Position numbers and translations under genes: made by a program. A model generated the notes under the pieces. The model worked only from the letters and a program-made list of their open reading frames with translations. It was not told where the DNA came from and did no database searches. A stretch of 33,801 bases of DNA from Hyphomicrobiales bacterium. Lineage in GTDB: Bacteria > Pseudomonadota > Alphaproteobacteria > Rhizobiales > Methyloligellaceae. The stretch's first letter is position 1; every line of letters starts with the position of its first letter. Where the stretch lies: contig JAJFHO010000217.1 of the NCBI GenBank assembly GCA_021775575.1, positions 1-33,801 on the forward strand, given 5' to 3'. Below are positions 7,228 to 15,753 of the stretch, one piece after another.

Positions 7228-8298
7228 TTACTCCGCCGGCGCGGTTTCGCTGGCGGCGGACGGACCGTCGCTCGCCGCATCGGCCCACAGATGGTGGTGC
7301 TCCTGCGCCCAGTTTTCATCGACCTGCCCCTGGGTCATGCCCTCCAACGCGCCTTCGACGCCGATTGTGCCGAGATAGATATGGCCGACGGCGAAGCCGA
7401 TGACGATGGTGGCGGCGATGCCATGGACGATAGTGGCGAGCTGCAATTGCTGCAGGTTCTGCGCAAGCCACGGAAATTCCATTAAGATACCACTGCCTGA
7501 AAGGGCAATGCCGCCGATCACCGCGGACCAGAACCAGATTTTCTCGCCGGCATTATATTTCCAGGACGGGACATGCCACTTGAACAAGGGACCGCCCTTG
7601 AAGAACCAGGCGATGTCGGCGCTGCGGGGCAGATTGTCTTTAAAATAGACGACCGCCATCGCCAGAATGCCGATAATGAATAGAGGTCCCAGCAGGTTGT
7701 GACCCTGCAACATCGCGCTGGCAAGAGCGCCATGGGCGGTCTTGCCGATCACCGGCACCAATATTGTCCTGCCGAACAGCAGAACGAGACCGCTCACCCC
7801 CAGCATGATGAAGACGGCGGCCACGAACCAGTGGATGGTCCGCTCGGTCTGGCTGAAACGCGGAATGGTTCGTCCGGAGCGTCCGCCCTCGATACGCACC
7901 CGGCCACGAAGAGCCGCGAACAGGATAGTCGCCGCGAGCATCGCCAATATCAGGTATCCGCCATATCGCTTTATCGTCTCATTGCGGAAAATGCGCCAGT
8001 CCTGGCCTTCCGATTGGACCAGAACGGGCGGCCCCATTTGCGGATTGACCAGCGTGAAGGACTGGCCCTGGCGGATCTGGCGCCAATAATCCGCACTGCT
8101 TTGCCCGCCGAGAGTATTCGCAGGGCCCGGATTGGTGGACAGGTGGGGCGCTAGCCCGCCCTCGCTCAAGGACGGCGTCGCCGCGGCGCAAATAACCAAT
8201 GCCGCTACAAGAAACACCGCGCCGGCCCGCGCCAGGCGCACAACGTTTTTACGAGGCGCGTTCAGCAGCATTATCGCGATGCCATCCCGATGGCTCAT
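7228..8298 (-). CDS. Formate dehydrogenase gamma-subunit-type cytochrome b
   Basis: This 356-residue protein has a signal-like or membrane N-terminus (about residues 20-45), a periplasmic stretch of about 70 residues ('DYWRQIRQGQSFTLVNPQMGP...'), then the cytochrome b core. Marks are 'RFSQTERTIHWFVAAVFIMLGVSGLVLLFG', 'GHNLLGPLFIIG' and 'VHGIAATIVIGFAVGHIYLG', with histidines placed as in FdnI/FdoI. The family anchors formate dehydrogenase and passes electrons to quinone. No catalytic (molybdopterin) or beta Fe-S subunit gene is present beside it. The neighbours are HdrE- and HdrD-like instead. GAGGGG lies before the ATG. An exact FNR-type box at 8350-8363 sits about 52 bases upstream, pointing to low-oxygen expression. 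Confidence 0.85.
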   Translation of the reverse strand: MSHRDGIAIMLLNAPRKNVVRLARAGAVFLVAALVICAAATPSLSEGGLAPHLSTNPGPANTLGGQSSADYWRQIRQGQSFTLVNPQMGPPVLVQSEGQDWRIFRNETIKRYGGYLILAMLAATILFAALRGRVRIEGGRSGRTIPRFSQTERTIHWFVAAVFIMLGVSGLVLLFGRTILVPVIGKTAHGALASAMLQGHNLLGPLFIIGILAMAVVYFKDNLPRSADIAWFFKGGPLFKWHVPSWKYNAGEKIWFWSAVIGGIALSGSGILMEFPWLAQNLQQLQLATIVHGIAATIVIGFAVGHIYLGTIGVEGALEGMTQGQVDENWAQEHHHLWADAASDGPSAASETAPAE

Positions 8299-8349
8299 AT
8301 CCGCCCCTCATGACTATCCGCTTTGTGGGGCATTGTTGGGGCACGGTCA

Positions 8350-8363
8350 TTGACCTGTATCAA
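8350..8363 (-). promoter_or_regulatory. FNR/FixK-type box upstream of the cytochrome b/HdrED-like operon
   Basis: On the minus strand the site reads TTGATACAGGTCAA, fitting TTGA-N6-TCAA exactly and TTGAT-N4-ATCAA with one mismatch. It lies 52-65 bases before the ATG of the formate-dehydrogenase-type cytochrome b and is the clearest regulatory signal for this operon. Confidence 0.7.
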
Positions 8364-8366
8364 GAT

Positions 8367-8386
8367 TTATATTCAATCATATGAAA
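8367..8386. promoter_or_regulatory. Candidate ArsR-family (SqrR/BigR-like) half-palindrome
   Basis: The AT-rich stretch contains ATTC-N8-GAAA at 8371-8386, one mismatch from ATTC-N8-GAAT, which I recall as the SqrR site consensus for persulfide-sensing repressors. It begins TTATATTCAATCAT, matched at 12 of 14 positions by the sequence upstream of the DsrE2 gene (15932-15945). It abuts the FNR-type box. The assignment is tentative. Confidence 0.35.
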
Positions 8387-8576
8387 ATTTGCATATAAGC
8401 GAGCGCTCCGGCAGTTTTCGAGATCGTCATGGGTGTGGTTTTTCGGGATCGGCATCGGTGCGCCGGTGACTTGCCGAACCGCAAACCAGCCCCGGCAAAA
8501 CCAAAAACCTGAGCTTGTCGAATTGGGCGGGCTGCACTGGTGAGAGCGCCGGGTCTTCCGTTCCGCGGAAAGGATC

Positions 8577-9005
8577 TTAGGCGCGCGGAAGAATGGCGGG
8601 GCGCCTGCGGAACGCCCATATGCGCGAACCGAGATAGTTGGCGACGAGCGCAACGGCTGAACCCGCTGCGAGGGCGAGAAGCGGCGCGGTGCCGGGCAGG
8701 GCCAGAAGGATTGCTGAATAGACCAGATAGTTGAGCGTGCCGCCGGCTCCGTTTACGGCGGCGAAGCGGCTCCATTCGGCAAGGCGGCCCGAGCCGTTGG
8801 AGCGGAATGTCCAGTTGCGGTGCATGGCCCATGTCGTACTCAGCGCCAGCAGAATGGAAAACACCCGGGCAAGAAACGGGTTCAGCCCGGCGGTTTCAAT
8901 GAACCACAGCAGCAACCCCGCATCGATCAGGAAACCGAGAGCGCCGACGCCGCAGAAGCGGATGAACTCGGCGCTTGGGGCGACACTCTTGCGAAGAGCG
9001 TCCAT
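8577..9005 (-). CDS. GtrA-family membrane protein
   Basis: The 142-residue protein has four hydrophobic helices in the GtrA/DPMS1 pattern: 'FIRFCGVGALGFLIDAGLLLW', 'LARVFSILLALSTTWAMHRNWTF', 'FAAVNGAGGTLNYLVYSAILL', 'LLALAAGSAVALVANYLGSRIWAF'. The 'HRNWTF' and 'NYLGSRIWAFRR' motifs are typical. GtrA proteins act with lipid-linked sugar transferases, probably moving or orienting polyprenol-linked sugars across the membrane. The ATG at 9005 overlaps the stop of the GT2 gene (TGATG), so translation is coupled and function is shared. Longer frames starting upstream would overlap the GT2 gene for no reason. Confidence 0.85.
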   Translation of the reverse strand: MDALRKSVAPSAEFIRFCGVGALGFLIDAGLLLWFIETAGLNPFLARVFSILLALSTTWAMHRNWTFRSNGSGRLAEWSRFAAVNGAGGTLNYLVYSAILLALPGTAPLLALAAGSAVALVANYLGSRIWAFRRRPAILPRA

Positions 9006-9997
9006 CACGAATTGTCGGCCACCGAGTGAAGATCGAGGTAGCGCATGCGCTTGGCCTCGCGCCGTCCTTGCGACACGGATTCGAGCACCAGTCCGCAGGC
9101 GGTGCTCAACACGCCAAGTTGTGTGATGCCCATCGCAAGAACCGCTGTTGGAAAGCGTGGCACAAGCCCGGTTTCCAGCCATGTCGCGACAAGCGGAAGG
9201 CCGAGGCCGAGGGCCGCCAGTATCAAGGCAAGACCGACTGCTCCAAAAAAGCTGAATGGTTTCAACTCCTTATAGAGCATGGCGATGGTCCACAGAATAC
9301 GCGCGCCGTCGCGGTAGGTTCTAAGCTTGCTCTGCGACCCTTCGGGCCGGCTCCCGTAGGGAAGGGCGATTTCGGCGGTGGCGATCTTGAGGTCGAGCGC
9401 GTGAACGGAAAGTTCGGTCTCGATCTCGAAGCCCGAGGAGGTGACCGGGAAGGACTTGGCGAAGCGGCGCGACAACACGCGGTACCCGGAGAGAATATCG
9501 GAAAAGCCGGGACCGAACAGGTGGGCGACGACATGGTTGAAGAAGCGGTTTCCCCATTGGTGGCCGCGCCTGTAAGCCTGCTCGCCGCCGCCGTCGCGTG
9601 TACCGACGACCATATCGAGATTGCCGCTGGCGAGGGTGTCGATCAGCCGGCCCGCGGCGGTCGGGTCGTAGGTGGCGTCGCCGTCGGCCAGCACGTAGAT
9701 GTCGGCGTCGATATCGGCCAGCATGCGGCGCACGACGTTGCCCTTGCCCTGATAGGGTTCGCTACGCACGATAGCGCCGGCCTGGGCCGCCTTTTCGCGC
9801 GTCGCGTCGGTGGAGTTATTGTCGTAGACATAGATGCGCGCGGCGGGCAGGGCCCGCCGGAAACCCTCGATGACGCCGGTGATGGCCGCTTCCTCATTGT
9901 AACAGGGCAGCAGAATGGCGATCGACTGGTTGCGCACCCATGAGGTTTGCGGCAGCAGATCGTCAAGTTCCTCGCGTATGCGGTCAAGCTTGGACAA
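9005..9997 (-). CDS. Family 2 glycosyltransferase, dolichol-phosphate mannose synthase-like
   Basis: The 330-residue enzyme has the GT-A signatures 'PCYNEE' (residues 31-36), 'DNNSTDAT' (59-66) and 'LADGDATYDP' (about 103-112, the metal-binding Asp region). A long acceptor domain follows, then two C-terminal membrane helices ('FSFFGAVGLALILAALGLGLPLV', 'FPTAVLAMGITQLGVLSTACGLVL'). It likely transfers a sugar from a nucleotide donor to a polyprenyl phosphate at the inner membrane. The start is taken as TTG at 9997 because AGAGGAG lies 8 bases upstream; a longer frame to 10108 has no ribosome site and overlaps the GT87 gene deeply. With the TTG start the overlap is 14 bases. Confidence 0.82.
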   Translation of the reverse strand: MSKLDRIREELDDLLPQTSWVRNQSIAILLPCYNEEAAITGVIEGFRRALPAARIYVYDNNSTDATREKAAQAGAIVRSEPYQGKGNVVRRMLADIDADIYVLADGDATYDPTAAGRLIDTLASGNLDMVVGTRDGGGEQAYRRGHQWGNRFFNHVVAHLFGPGFSDILSGYRVLSRRFAKSFPVTSSGFEIETELSVHALDLKIATAEIALPYGSRPEGSQSKLRTYRDGARILWTIAMLYKELKPFSFFGAVGLALILAALGLGLPLVATWLETGLVPRFPTAVLAMGITQLGVLSTACGLVLESVSQGRREAKRMRYLDLHSVADNS

Positions 9998-11204
9998 GGC
10001 GTTCGCTCCTCTGTGGCGCCGTGCTGGCGGTATCCAGCGCGGCGCGGCGCAGGATGACGGCGAAAATGGCGAGCATGGCGGCGAGGCCAACCGGTAGCGT
10101 CGTGGCATCCATCAGGCTGCGGGCGACCAGCGGCGATACCCACGCGGCGGCCAGCATCGATATTTCCCAGTCGCGGAACCCGCTGCGCAGGCCGTGCGCT
10201 GCAAAAAAGGCGATGGCGACGCCAAGCGCCACCATGTCGTAGTCGAGTATGTAGGGCGTCGCGAGCAGCGATCCGGTCGCCAGCGCCGCTGCTTTAAGCT
10301 CGAAAGCAGCCGGCGAACGCCACAACCATACGAGGCTTGCCGCGATAGCCAGCAGCAGGGCGGCCTGGGCCGTGTACGCGGCCTCGAGCCCGGCGCCCCA
10401 GTGCCGCAACGCCGAAAACAGGCTCTGGATCTTGGCCCAGCCGGTGCCGCCGGCTTCGAGCACGACGCCACGGGTGAATTCGGTGCTCTCCAGGAAGGCG
10501 GCCCAGACCTCCGGTCCATAGAGAGCATAGGTCGCCATGCTCGCGGCAAGGACGGTCGCCGCGGCGGCGAGGAAGCTCGTCCAGCGTCCGGAGGCGGCAA
10601 GCACAAGCGGGATCAGCACGCCGAATTGTGGTTTGTAGGCGAGCAGTCCGATCAGCACGCCGGCAATGACCGGTCTGCGGTCGAGCATTAGCAGCGCGCC
10701 ACCCAGCAGGGCGGCGGTGAGAAACCCGTTCTGGCCATGACCCAGATTGATGAAAACGGCGGGAAAGGCGAGTGCGAGGATGAGCGATTCCTTGCGGGGA
10801 ACGATGCCGTAAACCACTCCGGCGTAAGCCGGCAGCGTCAGCGCCATCCATGCGAACAGCGCCCAGCCATAGGGCAACATCGCCAGCAGGCCGGCGACAG
10901 TCAGGAACAGCGGCGGATAGTGCCAGCCATAGAAGGGCACGTCGCGCCCGAAAACGGCCTTTTCCGCTGCGTGCTGCAGTGCGGGGTTATAGGCGCTGGC
11001 GGGGTCGCCCAGCAGGGTGAATTCGCCGGCCGCGTAGACATTGGAAAAATCGGTTCCAATCGGTTTGCCGTTCAGGTCGATCAGTCCGTCGGAGAGGCCT
11101 ATCCAGACAATAATGGCGAGTGTCGTGACGGCAAGCAGCATCCGCGGGACGACGGTCAGCCGTTCCGTGGTTAGCCATTCGCCTGATCGCAACAGGGCAA
11201 GCAT
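9984..11204 (-). CDS. Family GT87 (DUF2029) membrane mannosyltransferase-like protein
   Basis: The 406-residue protein is a multispanning membrane protein with about ten helices. It shows the GT87 signature 'GTDFSNVYAAGEFTLLGDPASAYNP' in the first periplasmic loop, 'WHYPPLFL', 'GQNGFLTAALL' and 'LLAYKPQFGVLIPLVL'. GT87 enzymes use polyprenol-phosphate sugars made by DPM-type GT2 enzymes, which matches the next gene in the operon. It probably adds a sugar to a glycan or lipid on the periplasmic face. The ribosome site before the ATG is weak; a Met at residue 22 is an alternative. The acceptor cannot be told from sequence. Confidence 0.8.
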   Translation of the reverse strand: MLALLRSGEWLTTERLTVVPRMLLAVTTLAIIVWIGLSDGLIDLNGKPIGTDFSNVYAAGEFTLLGDPASAYNPALQHAAEKAVFGRDVPFYGWHYPPLFLTVAGLLAMLPYGWALFAWMALTLPAYAGVVYGIVPRKESLILALAFPAVFINLGHGQNGFLTAALLGGALLMLDRRPVIAGVLIGLLAYKPQFGVLIPLVLAASGRWTSFLAAAATVLAASMATYALYGPEVWAAFLESTEFTRGVVLEAGGTGWAKIQSLFSALRHWGAGLEAAYTAQAALLLAIAASLVWLWRSPAAFELKAAALATGSLLATPYILDYDMVALGVAIAFFAAHGLRSGFRDWEISMLAAAWVSPLVARSLMDATTLPVGLAAMLAIFAVILRRAALDTASTAPQRSERLVQA

Positions 11205-11300
11205 GAATTGCCGTTTGTTCCCGCCGGTTCCGATAGTCGGGAGGAAGCATAGGAAATCGGCTTTAAGACTTGCTTAAATCCTGCTGCGATTCTCCCGGGT

Positions 11301-11960
11301 TCAAGGTTGTGCGGCATCTGAACGGAAACGGCCGCCCAGGTAATAGAAGACAAGCTTGAATGTCTCGGAGACCACGCGTTGCGCGGACTTCTGGTCGCGC
11401 CACCAGCGCCGCTCGATGCGCTTTTCGGGCGGCGATGTCACCATGAATTCACCATTCGGCATGGTATCCTGGAAGATGATCCTGGCGCGGCGACTGTGAA
11501 AGGGAGACGTGACCAGGATGATGCGTACCGGTTTGCTCCCGAGGTGGCGGCGAAGCGCTTCGGCCTCCTCGATTGTCGAGATATGACCGTTGCCGAATGC
11601 GGTGATGGCTTCTTTCGCAATGCCGAGATGCTCAAGCAGCCGTTGGCGCATCTCGCGCGGGTTCGGCGCCGGCATGCCCATTTCCACGCGCAGTTTGTCG
11701 AAACGCGATGGTGCTCTTATTTTTGCGTTTGAAACCAGGACCTTGGGGGCATAGCCTTGCCTGTAGAGATCCGCCGCCCTGATATATCGATGCCATTCGC
11801 CGGCGAGCGGCACGATATAGTCCGCCTTTGCCAGCGCGTCCTCCGCCTGCAGATAACGCGGCAATACCAGGCTCGCCGCCGCGGCCGCCGCGAGCCCGAT
11901 AATCACCGCCAGGCCTGTCAGTTGCAGCAGATAGCGGAAGAGATGCCGCAGGACGATCAT
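11301..11960 (-). CDS. DUF218 (YdcF/SanA-like) membrane-anchored protein
   Basis: The 219-residue protein has one N-terminal helix (about residues 12-36) and a periplasmic DUF218 domain. Recognisable parts are 'ADYIVPLAGEWHRYIRAADLYRQGYAPKVLVS', an 'ISTIEEAEALRRHL' helix and 'IILVTSPFHSRRARIIFQ'. DUF218 proteins (SanA, ElyC, YdcF) affect envelope integrity and lipid-carrier or polysaccharide handling. Placement ahead of GT87, GT2 and GtrA genes, with a 96-base gap, supports a role in the same envelope glycan pathway. No clear ribosome site precedes the ATG, so coupling to the small gene 22 bases upstream is possible. Confidence 0.8.
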   Translation of the reverse strand: MIVLRHLFRYLLQLTGLAVIIGLAAAAAASLVLPRYLQAEDALAKADYIVPLAGEWHRYIRAADLYRQGYAPKVLVSNAKIRAPSRFDKLRVEMGMPAPNPREMRQRLLEHLGIAKEAITAFGNGHISTIEEAEALRRHLGSKPVRIILVTSPFHSRRARIIFQDTMPNGEFMVTSPPEKRIERRWWRDQKSAQRVVSETFKLVFYYLGGRFRSDAAQP

Positions 11961-11982
11961 GGGCCGCGCCGGGGCTGCCGGT

Positions 11983-12141
11983 TCACAAACAGATGAAGGC
12001 CGCCGAAAGTCCGGAGAGATCGAGCAGGATCGCCGGCCCCCGCTCCAGCCACAGCATCACAGCGCCCGCGAGGATAAAGCCGAACGTCGCCGAAACGAGT
12101 AAAGAGACGGCGAGAGGCGCTTCTTGCGCGGTGGTTTCCAT
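11983..12141 (-). CDS. Small one- or two-helix membrane protein, 52 aa
   Basis: This short gene has a good ribosome site (GGGAGAG) before its ATG. The protein METTAQEAPLAVSLLVSATF... contains a long hydrophobic stretch from about residue 11 to 32 and a second weaker one to the C-terminus ('AILLDLSGLSAAFICL'). It ends 22 bases before the DUF218 gene on the same strand and is probably the first gene of the glycan operon. No family recognised. Longer frames reading through this region from 12241 or 12279 have no ribosome site. Confidence 0.5.
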   Translation of the reverse strand: METTAQEAPLAVSLLVSATFGFILAGAVMLWLERGPAILLDLSGLSAAFICL

Positions 12142-12294
12142 CGTCGCTCTCCCAAGGTCGTCGCATCGCTGTCCCGGCAGTGTAATGCGGGCCCGGGCCA
12201 AAGCCAACCGGGCCGCGCAAAGATACGCCATTTGCAGACATTGCGCCCGCGGGTTACCCTCTGCACCGCCGGGGTACAATTTGAGGCGCTCTCC

Positions 12295-13023
12295 ATGAAT
12301 TCAATCGCGACCGTTATCGCTTCGGCCGTCGTCGCCGTCGGGCTCGCGCTCGCCGGCTGGCTCGCCGGGCAGGGCCTTGTCGAAAGCCGGCTCGGCCACC
12401 GCACCGTCATTGTCAAGGGTTTCTCCGAACGCGTCGTCAAGGCCGATATCGGTTTTCTGCCGGTCCGTTTCAACGCGGTGGGCCCGGATCTGGAGAGCGC
12501 GCGCAATGCTCTGGAGCAGTCTGAGCAGGCGGTTGTTGCCTTTCTGAAATCCAAGGGCTTTTCACCCGACAATTGGGAAGTGCAGTATATCCGCGTTGAA
12601 GACAGGATGGCGGCTTACAATGCGTCAACCGCGCCGCGCGCCAACCGGTTCGTTCTGAGCGAGGACATCATTGTGCGCTCCGACGATGTCGACAAACTGT
12701 CTGAGGCGTCGCGCAATATTTCCGATCTGGTCCGCGACGGTGTGGTCCTGACATCCGACCAGTATAATTCCGGACCGTCCTTCATTTTCACCGAGTTGAA
12801 CGACCTCAAGCCGGAAATGCTGACCGAGGCGACCAAGCGCGCCCGCGCGGCGGCCGAACAGTTCGCGCGCGAATCGGGCGCGAAAGTCGGTTCGATCTTT
12901 GCCGCCAATCAAGGGTTGTTCACCATCGGTCCGGCGATTGCGATCCCCAGCGAAAGGCCGGAAAAGCAGGTCAAGAAGAAGGTGAGGGTGGTGACCACGA
13001 TCACCTACTTCCTGACCGATTGA
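12295..13023 (+). CDS. SIMPL domain (DUF541) protein
   Basis: The 242-residue protein has an N-terminal membrane anchor or signal ('SAVVAVGLALAGWLAGQGLV'). A SIMPL/DUF541 domain follows, beginning 'HRTVIVKGFSERVVKADIGFLPVRFNAVG' and ending 'KKKVRVVTTITYFL'. Family members (E. coli YggE, mammalian SIMPL) are periplasmic or membrane-attached and are linked to oxidative stress protection or channel-like assemblies; the molecular role is unsettled. The ATG at 12295 has GAGG ten bases upstream; an earlier in-frame ATG at 12124 lies inside the divergent small gene and is rejected. A TACAAT at 12275-12280 could be a -10 element, though it would leave a very short leader. Confidence 0.85.
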   Translation: MNSIATVIASAVVAVGLALAGWLAGQGLVESRLGHRTVIVKGFSERVVKADIGFLPVRFNAVGPDLESARNALEQSEQAVVAFLKSKGFSPDNWEVQYIRVEDRMAAYNASTAPRANRFVLSEDIIVRSDDVDKLSEASRNISDLVRDGVVLTSDQYNSGPSFIFTELNDLKPEMLTEATKRARAAAEQFARESGAKVGSIFAANQGLFTIGPAIAIPSERPEKQVKKKVRVVTTITYFLTD

Positions 13024-13051
13024 GAAAACATGGTCATGCGCTGAATGCGCT

Positions 13052-13591
13052 CTAGGCCGCCTGCTCCAGCTCACCAAGCTTTTCAAGCAGGTTTTGCGGC
13101 GATGTCTCCACATAGGGGTCGTCCTGGCAATTGTCGGAAAAGCCCGGCTCTTCGAACCATTTCTCGACCACGCCATCCTTGATCAGCGCGGCATAACGCC
13201 ATGACCGCATGCCAAAGCCAAGATTGTCCTTGGCGACGAGCATTCCCATCTTGCGCGTGAAATCACCAGAGCCGTCGGGAAGCAATTTGACATTCTCGAC
13301 GCCCTGTTGCTTGCCCCAGGCATTCATGACAAAGGCATCGTTGACGGAGATGCAATAAATGTCGTCGATGCCCTTTTGCTTGAACTGCCCGTAGAGCTTT
13401 TCAAAATCGGGCAGCTGATAGGTCGAGCACGTTGGCGTAAAGGCCCCTGGAAGCGAGAAAACAATGATCTTCTTTCCCGAAAAAACGTCGTCGGTGGCCA
13501 CCTCCTCCCAACGATAGGGATTGTCTCCATCAACCGCCTCATCGCGTACGCGCAGCTTAAACAGAACGTTTGGTACCCGTCTGCCTTTCAT
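13052..13591 (-). CDS. Prx5-type peroxiredoxin (redoxin family)
   Basis: The 179-residue enzyme shows the atypical 2-Cys/Prx5 motif 'PGAFTPTCSTYQLPDF', with peroxidatic Cys55, preceded by 'KKIIVFSL'. Further marks are 'YCISVNDAFVMNAWGKQQG' and 'LPDGSGDFTRKMGMLV', and the family Arg in 'GMRSWRYAALIKDG'. It reduces hydrogen peroxide and organic peroxides, usually with glutathione/glutaredoxin or thioredoxin. Possible resolving cysteines are C80 and the one in 'FSDNCQDDPY'. The ATG at 13591 has GAGAGG eight bases before it; the frame extends to 13639 but without a ribosome site. A strong 24-bp near-palindrome lies about 76-99 bases upstream (13667-13690), a likely operator. It is convergent with the SIMPL gene, 28 bases apart. 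Confidence 0.9.
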   Translation of the reverse strand: MKGRRVPNVLFKLRVRDEAVDGDNPYRWEEVATDDVFSGKKIIVFSLPGAFTPTCSTYQLPDFEKLYGQFKQKGIDDIYCISVNDAFVMNAWGKQQGVENVKLLPDGSGDFTRKMGMLVAKDNLGFGMRSWRYAALIKDGVVEKWFEEPGFSDNCQDDPYVETSPQNLLEKLGELEQAA

Positions 13592-13666
13592 TGGATGCCT
13601 CTCTTCTTCTCTTGGGGCCTTATGCATGCTCAGTTGCATGCCCGCCCATTGGCCAAATTTATCGCC

Positions 13667-13690
13667 TTTTAGATTAGAGCTATTCTAAAA
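13667..13690. promoter_or_regulatory. 24-bp near-perfect palindrome, candidate operator (Irr-box-like core)
   Basis: The outer arms are TTTTAGA and TCTAAAA, and 10 of 12 symmetric positions match across the full 24 bases. Within it, 13673-13689 reads ATTAGA-N5-TCTAAA, one base from TTTAGA-N5-TCTAAA, which I recall as the Irr iron-control element of Rhizobiales. It sits upstream of the peroxiredoxin gene. Irr control of a peroxiredoxin would be plausible, since Irr responds to haem and oxidative state, but another repressor could use this site. Confidence 0.5.
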
Positions 13691-13870
13691 TACCGGCGCC
13701 GACGCTATGGCTACGGCGTTACGCCGAACGACTCAAGGGAGCGTTGCAGAGGCATAAAGCCGCATGTCTTTGCCGCTGCCGCGGGCCGGGAAATCAAGAA
13801 TTTGCGCAGCCTGAAACACAGGCTGGGAAGACAGCAAGGCTGGTGACGCCACCAGCTGTTTTCTCACTCG

Positions 13871-13908
13871 TCGGGACTGCGGTCCGGCCCATCGGGACTG
13901 CGGTCCGG
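13871..13908. repeat. Two-copy tandem direct repeat, 17-bp unit, period 21
   Basis: TCGGGACTGCGGTCCGG occurs at 13871-13887 and again at 13892-13908 with a four-base spacer. Each copy also contains a small inverted motif (GGACTGCGGTCC). It may be a replication-slippage duplication. No gene overlaps it. Confidence 0.8.
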
Positions 13909-13917
13909 GACGGGGGG

Positions 13918-13986
13918 TCAACTGCTCAGCCACAAGATCAGGACCATCCCGATCACGAATAGCCCGGTGAGCCAGAGCCACTGCAT
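13918..13986 (-). CDS. Possible 22-residue single-helix membrane microprotein
   Basis: From the ATG at 13986 the frame reads MQWLWLTGLFVIGMVLILWLSS then TGA. The whole product is a single ideal transmembrane helix with flanking Trp residues. A GGAG lies 13 bases before the ATG, which is rather far. It is too short for normal gene calling, and chance is a real possibility in GC-rich DNA. It is unusual that the frame starts and stops exactly at the helix ends. Confidence 0.25.
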   Translation of the reverse strand: MQWLWLTGLFVIGMVLILWLSS

Positions 13987-14038
13987 GGCCTTTATGTCTC
14001 CGTTATTGCGCCGTGCGACAAATTGATGCCGAAATTTC

Positions 14039-14067
14039 TTGCGAAAGCAAACCCGCGAGCCTAGGTA
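14039..14067 (+). promoter_or_regulatory. Candidate sigma-70 promoter of the aminotransferase gene
   Basis: TTGCGA (14039-14044) and TAGGTA (14062-14067) are separated by 17 bases, upstream of the ATG at 14127 with a leader of about 50 bases. The match is partial and rests on spacing. Confidence 0.35.
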
Positions 14068-14084
14068 TTGCACGCTTTTTCTAG

Positions 14085-15329
<1,245 letters not shown>

Positions 15330-15366
15330 TGCCGGTGACCGGCCCTTGGCCGGGAGGACATTCTGC

Positions 15367-15753
15367 ATGAGCTATCATATGAGCCGGACAGTGTCCGGGA
15401 CTTTCGAAGACATCGTTGAGCGTGCGCGCGAGGAACTCTCCAAGGAAGGCTTTGGCGTGCTTACCGAGATTGACGTCAAGGCGACCTTGAAGAAAAAACT
15501 GGATGTGGAGTTCCGTCCCTACCTGATCCTCGGCGCCTGTAATCCAACACTCGCGCACCAGGTTTTGGCTCGCGAGGACAAGGTTGGCGTGCTCCTTCCC
15601 TGCAATGTGGTGGTGCAGGAAAGGGATGGGGGCAAGGTGGAGGTTTCAGCAATGGATCCCGCCGCGGCAATGACCCTTGTCGACGATCCGGAGGTTGGCA
15701 AGATCGCCGCTACGGTACGCGACAAGCTTCAGAAAGCGGTCGATTCCATATAG
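15367..15753 (+). CDS. DUF302 family protein
   Basis: The 128-residue protein is a single DUF302 domain: 'FEDIVERAREELSKEGFGVLTEIDVKATLKKKLDVEFRPYLILGACNPTLAHQVLAREDKVGVLLPCNVVVQE' is a classic run of the family. It has no signal peptide, so it is cytoplasmic. DUF302 proteins are of unknown function and are often found near redox or sulfur genes. Two conserved cysteines ('LGACNP', 'LLPCNVVV') are present. GGGAGGA precedes the ATG. It follows aspC closely, and the DsrE2 gene lies 335 bases downstream. Confidence 0.88.
   Translation: MSYHMSRTVSGTFEDIVERAREELSKEGFGVLTEIDVKATLKKKLDVEFRPYLILGACNPTLAHQVLAREDKVGVLLPCNVVVQERDGGKVEVSAMDPAAAMTLVDDPEVGKIAATVRDKLQKAVDSI

Noticed and set aside
12796-12809. 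TTGAACGACCTCAA, a fourth TTGA-N6-TCAA match
   Set aside because: It lies inside the SIMPL coding region, far from any gene start, and its flanking positions are off consensus.
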